From positions 25,001 to 89,000 of the forward strand of contig JAEMWC010001233.1 of assembly GCA_016490735.1 (NCBI GenBank): a stretch of 64,000 nucleotides of DNA, in the 5' to 3' direction. The DNA is from Pachyseris speciosa (lineage: Eukaryota; Cnidaria; Anthozoa; Scleractinia; Pachyseridae). Shown in pieces: positions 10,965 to 21,200 of this stretch. Every line of letters starts with the position of its first letter. The first letter of the stretch is position 1. The notes under the pieces are model-generated. The model worked only from the letters and a program-made list of their open reading frames with translations. It did no database searches and was not told the DNA's origin. The position numbers and the translations under genes are program-made.

Positions 10965-11325
10965 AAAACTCAAACATTTTCATCCAACATCGTGTTTGTC
11001 AAACATAACTCTGGGTGGCTAGACACACAAACAATGTTTGCCCAAACACTAGACAAATTGAATCCACAGAACGATTTTTGCGTATTATCGCCGAAATTTT
11101 CGACTTTATGTGGCTCATTTCGTTGCTTTTTACTGGCTGTGCACGATTTGTTTGTTGGGGTGGCTAAACGATCAAACATTTGCTCGCAACTTGAAATGTT
11201 GGTTAAAAATGTTAGTTTGATCTAGAGCCAATTTTAAAATGCATTATTGAGAGAGGTGGCTAAACGGTCAAACATGCTCGTCCAACACGATGTTAGACGA
11301 AAATGTTTGATCGTTTAGCCGGGAC
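10965..11325. repeat. Repeated 'taaacgatcaaacatt' units ending in a hairpin
   Basis: Variants of ggctaaacgatcaaacat recur at about 11160, 11255 and (inverted) 11300. The segment 11255-11321 folds on itself through ggctaaacggtcaaacat and atgtttgatcgtttagcc. Confidence 0.6.
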
Positions 11326-11688
11326 TTTACTTATCTAAATTCCCCACCTTCTCCAAAGAAACCCACAAACATTAACGTAACCTAGAAGCCTCAGCTACGC
11401 ATGGTAATTAGTTTTCTTGTCATGATTTTTTTTTGTCCTGTGGTTTGTGAATTGCGGTAAATCAAACTAAACTATTAGGTTCGTACTCTACGGACGTTGA
11501 TATCGAAGTTGCTTTGCAACTTTTGGGAACTTGCTGCAAGATATGTTTTGCTACTTGTCTAATTTCTCCACTTTCGCTAAGTTTTCCTTGTTCGCATTCT
11601 ACATTTTTTTCCTTGAAATGTTTTTTTTTTTTGGTTTTCGAACTACGGTCAATTCCTGTTGACTGCACTAAGCTGTAAGGTCGGTACA

Positions 11689-13068
11689 ACTGTACGGGTC
11701 CGCAAATGATCCCAGGACCGCAAATGATCCCGGACCGTAAATGATCCCCAAATTGGACCGCAAATGATCCCAGTATTGCGCCATGTTGGACCGCAAATGA
11801 TCCCGAACAAAAAATAAGGAATGGCATGGAAGATGAAATGGTATGGATAGGGAATTGGCATGAATTGCGATTATTTTAATCAAAGCCTTAAATCATGGCT
11901 CACAACTATCATCATCTGATTAATTTTAAAAAGGTAAATGTGGTCACACAATTTGTGCAACTGATGTGAAGCAGTCAATCAGTGTTATCACACCAGGATC
12001 CAAACCTATCTCGTTTTTCCTTCCGTCTTTAGAGATCTTTGTGTTTGTTCTTATCTTCAGTAACACCAAGAACGTTCACAAATGATACCAATGAAATAAG
12101 AACAGGACAGTTTAGCCATATTTTCCGAACGCGTGGGAATCACAGCTCACACGGCGGTGACAAGTTTCGGATGATCTTTGACCCCTGCTCCGATTTCAAC
12201 CACATCACCACAACCCTTTTCTAGCCTGCCTCAGACCAGTCGGCTGATCCCATGGATGTGAGAAAGAAACACATCTAGTATTCTGGGTAAAATTTTAAAT
12301 GAGAGTGCTCAGTGAACAAAAGACTTTTATTTCAAAAGATAACGAAATCAACTGCGGAATTTTTCAGTTATCTCTATACGGGTATGTGTGTATTTTAATT
12401 CTCCGTTGTATTTGTGATTATACAATTGAATTATACTAGCCTGGGACCAGGCTCCGCAGGGGGGTTAAGGAGCGAAAAGAAGGAACGTGGCCAAAAAAAA
12501 TGGGCGAGCGAAGCGAGCCGACCGGGGAACTGGCGGCTCGCTTCGCTCGCCGATTTTTTTCGCCACGATCCTTCTTATACATGCTCCTATTTATTATTTA
12601 CATCCTATTTATACATGCTCGATTTTCACTGAAATCGGGCACATGCACCGAAGCGTTGATCATATACCCGACAGAAATGAAATCTGATCAAGCATGTTCT
12701 CGAACGTCCTGGGATGTACAATACAATAAACAGAAGACGCGAAACGAAACTCGCAGGCCACGATCACAACAAGTGTCGTTACAAAATCAATTACTGTACT
12801 ATGCAGCCGGCGTCCTGAAATCAACAAACAGACAGAACGTCACGCAAGATCACAGATTTCCCACTAAAAACGAAGGAAAAAAAAAAAAAAAAAACTATGG
12901 AATAATTCTCATAAAATGATAAAACGTGTTTTTTGTGTGTCATTTTTATATCAATCCATGCCATTCCTTATTTTTTGCTTGGGATCATTTGCGGTCCAAT
13001 ATGGGGATCATTTGCGGTCCGGGATCATTTGCGGTCCATTTTGGGGATCATTTGCGGACCCGTACAGT
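11689..13068. mobile_element. Element with inverted arms made of 17-bp tandem motifs
   Basis: The left arm (11689-11830) contains five copies of ggaccgcaaatgatccc or close variants. The right arm (12957-13068) contains the same motif inverted (gggatcatttgcggtcc) four times. The outermost strings actgtacgggtccgcaaatg and catttgcggacccgtacagt are exact reverse complements, as are the inner strings around aataaggaatggcatgga. The enclosed 1.1 kb has no recognisable gene. This is probably a non-autonomous foldback or MITE-type element. Confidence 0.6.
12430..12560. repeat. GC-rich palindromic repeat
   Basis: gggcgagcgaagcgagcc is mirrored by ggctcgcttcgctcgcc about 20 bp later, within AT-rich surroundings. 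Open frames across it arise from the palindrome and are not genes. Confidence 0.7.
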
Positions 13069-13069
13069 A

Positions 13070-14340
13070 CTCCTCTTTTTCTTTTCTACGGACATTTATG
13101 TCTAAATTGCTTAGTAATTTTTCTACCTTACAAGTTTTTCTGCTTTATCCACCTTCTTCAGAAATCTTCGAACAAAGACACGTGTCGTAATTTGTTTTCT
13201 TGCAATGTTTTGTTTTTGATTCGCTTTGAATTCCTCTACGCTATCATCTGAAATTTTGTTCTGAAGAATGTTTTTTTTGTTTGTTTTTTCAAACGTTTGC
13301 TATCAAATATTGCATCTGGGTAGTAAAACTTATTGTTTTCAGTGTTACTGCTAAATTTTTTGGACACAAAATATCGGCGTAAGGAAACCCATACGAAGTT
13401 GTTCAATACCAGTAAAAAAATAAACGTGGAGCTCCGGTTTTAGGCTTGACTAAACCTACATATTATGTATCTATATCGGTTGGAGAAAATGATTAACTGA
13501 AAATATGGCAGAACATTTCAATATTTTCAGTATCAAGGCGGATCAGATGTGCAGCAGAAACGTCACCCGTGTAAAACAAAAATGTGAAACATGTATCTGA
13601 TTGCAATTGGTTCAATTAATATGCATCTCTGTGTTGGAAAAATCACTACCTAAAAATATGACAGAACGTTTCAATGTAGAGTGCTCCAGTGCCTTATTAA
13701 CTCAAAAATGGTGCGTTTTGACTTTACGAGCAAGCAAACCAGAATGACGAAGAATATATTGGGACCAAAACAAGTGCCCAATGGCAATCGAATCTGTGGA
13801 TTCAGAGCTACCTTAAATTTTCGAACATTTCAAAATGTTAATCTGCAAAATGTTGTAAGTTAAAGTGCTAATCTCAGTTCCATAATGCACTGATCTGTCC
13901 TTTCAAGACCTGCTGCATTCCATATTTACACGCTTGAATGCCTTTATAACGAGCCTTAAATATCTTATATACGGGAAATACAATAAACGTAATATCGAAA
14001 CAAAAAAACTACAAACTAGTGAAAGAGTTTGGACTGGCCCTCAACATCTTTTGCCACATTTCCTTAATTTTGCTTAATAACCAACTGGTATTTCGACGTT
14101 CAAGGGTGATTTTCTCCCTCCCATCAACGGTACTGTGCTACCACCGACCAGCGTGAAAGGGGTCACGTTTGGTAGGGTAATGGCCTGGCTGGAGTTCTTA
14201 TGGTCATTCTTGTCTTTAGACAGCTAAGTCGAAAGAGGGGGAGTGTTGCTTTTTGATCTTCTTAGGCCCGTACGAGGAGATGCTGGAAGAACACTACAAT
14301 TTACATTTTTAACTATTCATTTATTTTATGTATCTTCCAT
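13070..14340. other. No gene seen
   Basis: Short unrelated frames only. A diverged direct repeat pair (aaatatggcagaacatttcaa near 13505 and aaatatgacagaacgtttcaa near 13655) is the only structure noticed. Confidence 0.4.
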
Positions 14341-14342
14341 TC

Positions 14343-14398
14343 ATTAGAACTTGAAGCCACCGTAGCCTTTTGCGAAAGCAAAGCTGCCGTTACAAAGG
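14343..14398 (-). CDS. Candidate terminal exon, Gly/Phe-rich peptide end
   Basis: On the minus strand an acceptor with a pyrimidine-containing tract (cttcactttagtttag) precedes 56 bp reading LCNGSFAFAKGYGGFKF, then TAA. A sequence containing AATAAA follows about 20 nt after the stop, as expected of a 3' end. No upstream exon was found to join it, so this is a weak candidate for the last exon of a small minus-strand gene. Confidence 0.25.
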
Positions 14399-14399
14399 C

Positions 14400-17210
14400 C
14401 TAAACTAAAGTGAAGTACAGTTTATTAACTAACTTCATTACAATGGTTTTCAACTGAATGTTATAAAACCAGAACCAAGGTAATTACTCTGGTCAACACA
14501 GCGAACGTAAGAAGTGAAATGAACCAATATCAGAATTTGAGGCAAGTACATGCAAACTACTTCAAGCGCGATCAAATTCGTGCGCGAAAAAATTCCTGCG
14601 TACAAAACATGATTGGTTTGGGGGGTTCGTTTTTAATTGGTTTGAAAAATTTCAAACTTTTTAATCGCCCATCAAAGAGTGCACGAAAACAAACCATCGC
14701 AAATGCAAATTACTTATGACACTTAATTAAAAGTGTCAGTCTTAAACAGTGTAATTACGTTGTTGAATACTGCAAATTGTAAAGAAGAAGGATAAATTAT
14801 AACTCTAAGGCAGCAAATATTAGTGTAAAATTTCCTACAGTCATTATGCGTCATTTTAAATTTACTAAAAATGAATCGATTACAACCTCGTACCCAGAAA
14901 CTTAGTTCCCTTGTCCAGCGGTCGGGAAACGAGCGACTCTGAAAATATCTGTTCCAGACGTCCGAAAATATCGGTCTTCCTGTTGAACTGCACATGACAG
15001 AGTTCAGCGCCATATTGGACTTGTGTTTCACTTCCGGTCATTCGTATTGTTTGAAAAAGCCAATCAGAATCGCAATCTCAATGGATCTTTCAAGAGTCGC
15101 TCGTTTCTTTAAGCGTGCACAGTAAGGGACGAAGACTCGAGATACGAGATTGAATCGAATATAAAACGGTTTTATAATGCGTTGATGATTATGTTCATTA
15201 CTTGAGAAAATGGACTAAGCATCAATTTCGAGGCCTAAATACAACCATGGCCATTCGCTTTTAGCGACATTTTCTCATACAAACATTCTATGGGAAATAC
15301 CCAAACCTACGACAGAGTTGTATAGCAAACATCACTTCATCTAATTGACTCTTATTGTACACTTTCCGTGCAAGCACGACCCCATCTCATTCCCATAGAT
15401 TATCCCCACCAATCTACAACCGATAGTTCTACAATATTCAGAGAAAATTCAGAAGAAATTTAGATTCTACAAATTTATTTAAGAATTATTGACACCTATA
15501 AAAAAATCACAAAGCCTAGGAATAGAATAACATTTTCCTTATAGCATTTTTCTAGAAAACTAATAATTACAATGGTCAAGCAGATTAACTGTATTTACAG
15601 TCTATATTAGATCATTCCTTTCTACGCCTGAAAAATTGTTCCTAATAAAATGGAACTTTGCGTTTATAAAAATTATGCCTGCTTTATTTAATTTGCGTTG
15701 CTACACTAATTTAATTAAGCAGTAGCTTCAACTAACTTTTGCTCAAACCCCACCAATTACGAAACTATCGATAGACTGCTGCAAGTGAGGGATTATGGGT
15801 TCTCTTGGGTTGACAGAAGTTGACTATAATTGCATTTTTCTGTTGTTGTTGTTGTTCTTGTTTAAGGTAGATAGTGTTGCTCTTGCTAATTGTGCTTTAT
15901 CTGCAACAGATTTTCCTCCGCAACAGACCGTCTCTGCTATTTATAACAGTTCTGTGTTTAATCGAACGATCCCAAAATCTCTCACTCGTGCCAGTCTCTT
16001 TCAAGTTTCAATCGCCTCGAATACAGTCCCACTGAACCAAGTGAAAGGAATCTACCGTAAAAACAAACGAGTTATTTACTGTCCTCCGCAGCAAATGTCG
16101 AGTTGATTCTTACATTCCTCAATTGTGCACCGATAACCAGTTAAATTCGGAAACGATTTCTGATTTTATAGCCATTAGAACTTAAAAACAAAAGACTACA
16201 AATTGTCTCTTAAGGACAAATGAGGCAGAAAATCTTTTGTATTAAATAATGTGGCAACAATCTTGCGTCATCAAATCCAAAATGGCGGCGCCCATGAAAC
16301 TCTTAAGTATCATCATCGCTCATTTTCGCCATTGATATCCATTTTTTTTGAACACTTTAAAGTTATATCCACGTTTTTAAACAAAATTTAAAATGTAGTA
16401 ATTATTACCTACAATTTAGCGTCAATTTGATGTAAGAGTAGAGGTTCCCTTTAAGGGATGGTAAAAACCGAGCGAAAAACGTGAACGAAGAGGAAAGATG
16501 GCTTGCATCTTCTTGCGAAAGGCAATTTTAGCTCGTTGGTGTGTTGTTTTTTTTTACTATCTCTAAGAAAGCATAAAAAATAAACCGGTCAGCAAAAAAG
16601 CCGACTACGGAATGCATGTAAAACACACGCTAGGTAAAAATTGCGAACTAGGTACACCCAGTACACAACGCATAGTCCCGATTAAACCAGGTCCTTGCTT
16701 TATACCCAGGACGTAATCTGCGAGCGGTTTATATTAGCCGCTACAACGAATTATTTTCACACGCTAGAGGACAGTAACAGCTATTACAAACCCTATCCTG
16801 TCATTCTTGGTACTTTTACAGTACAGATACACTATACCTGGCATCTGTCATACTACACTAACTCGGTTTCATTCTGAGCTGGTGGCCTTCTCGGATTGGT
16901 AGACCCCTCCTCTGGGCATGCTGCTACCTTGGTTGGAGTGGTCAGTTGTGGTATACTGAATCTCTCCACGCTCACGCTTTGGTGGAAGGAATTAAAAAGA
17001 AATGAATTTGTTTATAGAAGAATCTCTGCTGACTTTATCGTTCACATTTCGCCTCATTAGCATATATCACAACATAAGTTACGGACGAATGAATACGACA
17101 AACTAAAAGTGTATACACCTTATTCCAAAATAGCGCCCAATTTCTTACATTTTAATACGCATTTCAAAATTGTTTTGTATTTGCTACATGTTGCGGAGGC
17201 AAAGAGGGCT
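14400..17210. other. No gene seen; intergenic
   Basis: AT-rich with short frames on both strands. The 103-residue plus frame at 15795-16106 owes its hydrophobic run to a (ttg)n tract and was not accepted as a gene. Confidence 0.4.
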
Positions 17211-17212
17211 AA

Positions 17213-17389
17213 TTAATAGGCCATTTCGGAAAATACCATAATACTCTTTGTTTGTCCACCCAAATTTTGCATTGGCATTGTTTTTGTTTTCTCTTGGGAC
17301 CAATGTAAGTCCCAAGAGAAACTGGAAACAACGCTTATTTGGGTGGACAAACAAAGATTATTATGGAATTTTCCGAAATGGCCTATTAA
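17213..17389. mobile_element. Palindromic MITE
   Basis: It begins ttaataggccatttcgg and ends with the reverse complement ccgaaatggcctattaa. The arms are about 80 bp with few mismatches and centre on gggaccaatgtaagtccc. There is no coding capacity. Size and structure are those of a miniature inverted-repeat transposable element; TA-rich flanks fit a short target duplication. Confidence 0.8.
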
Positions 17390-17974
17390 TATGCGAACAA
17401 CTTTCGGTAACCAGTGTGAATATTAGTGCGATATGTTGAATATTCCCGGAGAAATTAGCTATAAGAAACCGAGAAATTTACCATGAATTGTATGGCTGAG
17501 TGGCAAGGGCTGCCAGGGATCTTAACAGTACGGTCCGACAAGCAAGGGCTGTTGAAATCTTAAAAAGGAAACTTGGGGTTTCCACGTGAGATACGAGGCT
17601 CCAAGGCTTGAAGGCGTTCTTAATTATTCCTTACATATGGTGAACGGCAAACATCGATTCTCTTCTAGGATTCCAAAAGCACTCACTATGATTTGGTTTT
17701 TTCCCCACACTGTTTCAGGTCGTGCAAAAAGAAAAAAGCTTGGTATATAACACGTGGAACCATCCTAGAGGTCCGTGATTACGGGAACTGCAAACTTCAC
17801 ATGCATGTACATGTCAACCACCATTAAAACAGAAACAACAACAACAACAACAAACAAATAAAACAACAAGGATATACCTCACAAATTAATGTGATCAAGT
17901 AAGCTGAAGCCACTCTAAAGGCACTAAGGCCACATGGTAGCGGGCATTACCCCTTAAATCTACCAAAGCAAAGA

Positions 17975-18062
17975 TTGAGCCCAAGCATTAGCAGCCATGG
18001 ACAGCTGTTTCGGCCTTGTTAGGCCTCATCAGCATGGCATAGCTAATGCTCAGGCTCAACCA
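17975..18062 (-). ncRNA. Type I hammerhead ribozyme motif, sense-strand 3' of gene A
   Basis: Read on the minus strand: a long stem I strand (TGAGCATTAGC, then GCCATG), CTGATGA, stem II GGCC-TAACAA-GGCC, GAAA, the self-complementary ACAGCTGT acting as a minimal stem III, the cleavage triplet GTC, then the second stem I strand (CATGG, GCTAATGCTT) complementary to the first. All conserved core positions of the hammerhead are present. Palindromic stem III elements that work as dimers are known from hammerheads of Penelope-like elements and retrozymes. It starts about 20 nt beyond the stop codon of gene A on the same strand, so it would lie in the 3' UTR if that stop is used, or in an intron if the last exon is spliced on. 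Confidence 0.8.
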
Positions 18063-18080
18063 TACTAGCAGGAACTTTAC

Positions 18081-18278
18081 TCATACCCCGTCTGGCCGCC
18101 CCACTTCGGAATGAGTATTTGGCGGAGGAGCTTGAGCCTTCATAGGGATTTCCAACCCCTGATTGTTTCCTTTTCTCGCTGTCTTCGGAGGGGGCACTGA
18201 CGAAGTGCTTTGATTTCCATCATGGTCATAACTAGTGTTATTCTGGCCATCAGCTCCAGATGGCCGATCTCTGATGAT
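18081..18278 (-). CDS. Gene A cytoplasmic tail exon
   Basis: Acceptor tcatcag, phase 2, continuing the TM exon as GGDRPSGADGQNNTSYDHDG. The tail contains SSVPPPKTARK and QAPPPN, resembling proline-rich ligands of SH3 or WW domains. Its single Tyr (TSYDHDG) has no ITIM-like context. It ends SEVGRPDGV followed by TGA at 18081-18083. The GTATGA that makes the final Val and stop could instead be a weak donor. Confidence 0.55.
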   Translation of the reverse strand: MIRDRPSGADGQNNTSYDHDGNQSTSSVPPPKTARKGNNQGLEIPMKAQAPPPNTHSEVGRPDGV

Positions 18279-21200
18279 TAAAAACATAAGCAAAGTTTTA
18301 GAACAACAACAACCTTTATTCGTACATTTGCCACCCTAATATTACTATTGTAGCAGTTATTTATAGAACTGTCTGTCTGAATTGACCACTGGGGCTAGTG
18401 GAGCCACGCAGGTACCTTTTCAAAGTAAGGCATTAATAAATAAAAGGTCGGAAAGATGTGATATGTATATCTGCGATGAATTTAAAACACTCCCCATCAA
18501 TCACTTCATGCCGCAAGCTCTGCAAAGAGCAAGCAACTGTTCGAGAGAATTCCCTCACTGTCGGCGCTACAAAAATCAATTCATTTTAAGAATCCCGGCT
18601 TGCCTATATATGGAAGAAGGTGCTCTGAAACTGTTTTAACTTGGACAGGACCTTATCAATTCACTGACTGTCAAATTCATAGAAACATTAATGCAGTGAA
18701 TAAATGAATGATTACAGTTAATGTTATCAACCAAATAAAATTCACGTCATCTGCTTCTCAATATGAAGCTCTTATGCTCAAAAGGTATAGGCTAAATAAT
18801 TTCGTAGAACACAGACTGCAAGATTACAATATAGGACAGTATAGACGTTAAATTTAAACCAAATGTTCACTTACTCATAACGTAGCTCATTAACACACAG
18901 GAAAGGAATACCGTTATTAACATGACTACTCTCACTACTCTTATCACTACTCACTACTCTTATCATTTTCGACGTCTTAATAAAACATACAAGAAAAAGA
19001 CACAGCATGTGATCAGATTTATTTGAATGGTATATTCATGGTCTGTTTACATTTTGCATGAAGTTTGCTTATAATGCTTCTACTTTATTATATCTCCCAC
19101 TTAGTATACGCGCGCTGTGATTGGTCAATTTTGCGGGCCGTATTCTAGAGTACGGCCCGCTTGACTTCAACAAGTTTTCTTCCGTAACTTACAGTACGGA
19201 CCTCGAACTCTGTAAGTAAGAGGTATAGTCTGTAAGTAAGAGGTATAATATGTATTAGGCGCAGGATTTAATAGAAACATGCACAGTAATTAATAGCAAG
19301 AGTACTTGGCTTCCTCCTTTTAGCCTCTGTGAAACGATTCCACTGTACAACAGCTCAGCCCTTACGGGACGACTACTCTTATCGTCTACAAATATACCGC
19401 CTCTCTGAGACAATCAAACCAGGTGTTCACCGACTCCTTACGGGACAACTAATCTTATCGCGCACGGCTATATACCTCCCGTCTGACACAAACTAACCAG
19501 GTGTGAACTCACAGACCGTACAGGACAATGCAACTGATCTTATGATGCACAATTATATCTCCTCTCTGAGGTAATCAAACCAGGTGTTCACTGATCTCAT
19601 CGTGTCCAATTATACCTCCTCTCTGAGAATATCAAACCAGGTGTTCTCAGACCTTACGGGACAGCTGATCTTATCGTGCACAATCATGCCTCCTCTCTGA
19701 GAATATCAAACCAAACCAGGTGTTCAATAAAAATTCATCAATAAGATTGTAATTAATAAATTCACTACCCACCATAAAACGCCTTCTTCTTTTTCATTCG
19801 AATACAACAAAGCACACAAACACCAATGATGACCAACAACAGAATATCTCCAAGGACGGCAGGCAGCATGGTCAAAGTTCTCCTTCCTAAATAAAATGAA
19901 TTAGAAGGCGAGTGAGACTTATTCATGCCAACCAGCTCACACAATAAATAAATTGTGGCCTGGAGAACGTGAGGGCAGCAGTCCTAAACCAAACTAGGGA
20001 CTAGCTTACACCTTTGCCGACCTCTGTACATGTAAGGACCTTCCCAAGGCCAAAAATGACCGCTCTTTAGCTTTCGTTCAATTCGTGGATGTGAGTCAAC
20101 CCTGATGATGTAACTACTGATTTACTTGCTGTATCTGTGTGGTAAATTTCCATTCACGAATTAACATAATTAGACCTCATTCGTATCCTCCGCAATGAAC
20201 TGGGACTAGCTTGCAGGCGAGGCTCAAATGGGGGAATCTTTTCATGGGTAAATGTATTCCCCGCCAGAGTCTCCACTTCATGCTAGATCCAGTTCAATGC
20301 CGAAAATACGAATATGATGAATGCAGAGAAATAAAATGTACCATTTACCGTAGAGAAATGCACCGTCAGGAATATTGATGCTTTCCATAAATTCTTTATC
20401 AGTTTCCGAACATTAGCGTGAGATTCAAAACATCGTGTTTTGAGAAGAGTTTCTCTTGTAAGTATACCGAAAACAAATGTTTCAGTTAGGCAATGTCTTT
20501 ATGTATCTTTTCATGAGTACTCTTGTAAATATACCGAAAACAAATGTTTCAGTTAGGCAATGTCTTTATGTATCTTTTCATGAGTACTACCGGTGGGTGT
20601 TTGCAATTACATTTTAAAAAGATTGCTGCAGTTTATATAGTGTACAGATATTAATACCTCAATAAATAAGCTGTGTTGCTAGTTTGGATAAAGTACCATG
20701 CCAGCACCGCTGAATTCATTTCACAAAATGAAACATACCATCAGACTTTGGAGAAGTTTGGTTGTTGGTGAAGCAGTTGTACTTGTGATTACAGGGGGGA
20801 TTCCTACTATTGATGAAACGTTAATTCTCAGTTCTCCAAGCTTTCCATCATGAATAGCACTTCGAAAAGTGGAAATAACGAAGTCTTCCGCAACAATCAT
20901 ATTAAACTTTAAGTCCACATTTAGGATTATACTTCCAGTCCTGTACAGAAAATTTAAAACAGCCATTATGCCGACTAAAATAAGGACTTAAATAGAGACC
21001 TTACGCAACAGGACGGCTGAGGGTAGAGGACAGCAAATCCTCTAGGTGTGACCAGCGTTACAAGTTGATTCGTTGGTATTTTTACCGAATTTCCGGTTTG
21101 GCACTGCCGTCCTCTCGTCGTTCGTGACGTGAAAATAAGCTGGTTAAGGTTGTGAGGCAAACGAGGGTGTTTTTATTCACTTATTTTCACTTGAGATCAT

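Noticed and set aside
11462..11883. Three overlapping minus-strand frames with GIICGP/DHLRS repeats
   Set aside because: They are translations of the 17-bp tandem motif in three frames, not genes.
12414..12919. Plus-strand frames up to 139 residues
   Set aside because: They cross a GC-rich palindrome and a poly-A run, with no domain or splice context.
15795..16106. 103-residue frame starting like a signal peptide (LLLLLFLF)
   Set aside because: The hydrophobic run comes from a (ttg)n tract; the remainder has no motif, no exon partners and ordinary base composition.
1..18000. Kinase exons for gene A further downstream on the minus strand
   Set aside because: No GxGxxG, HRD or DFG-like translation was seen on the minus strand below 18081.
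19355..19725. Regularly spaced repeats resembling a CRISPR array
   Set aside because: Units are diverged and contiguous with no unique equal-length spacers, and the genome is eukaryotic; this is a minisatellite.
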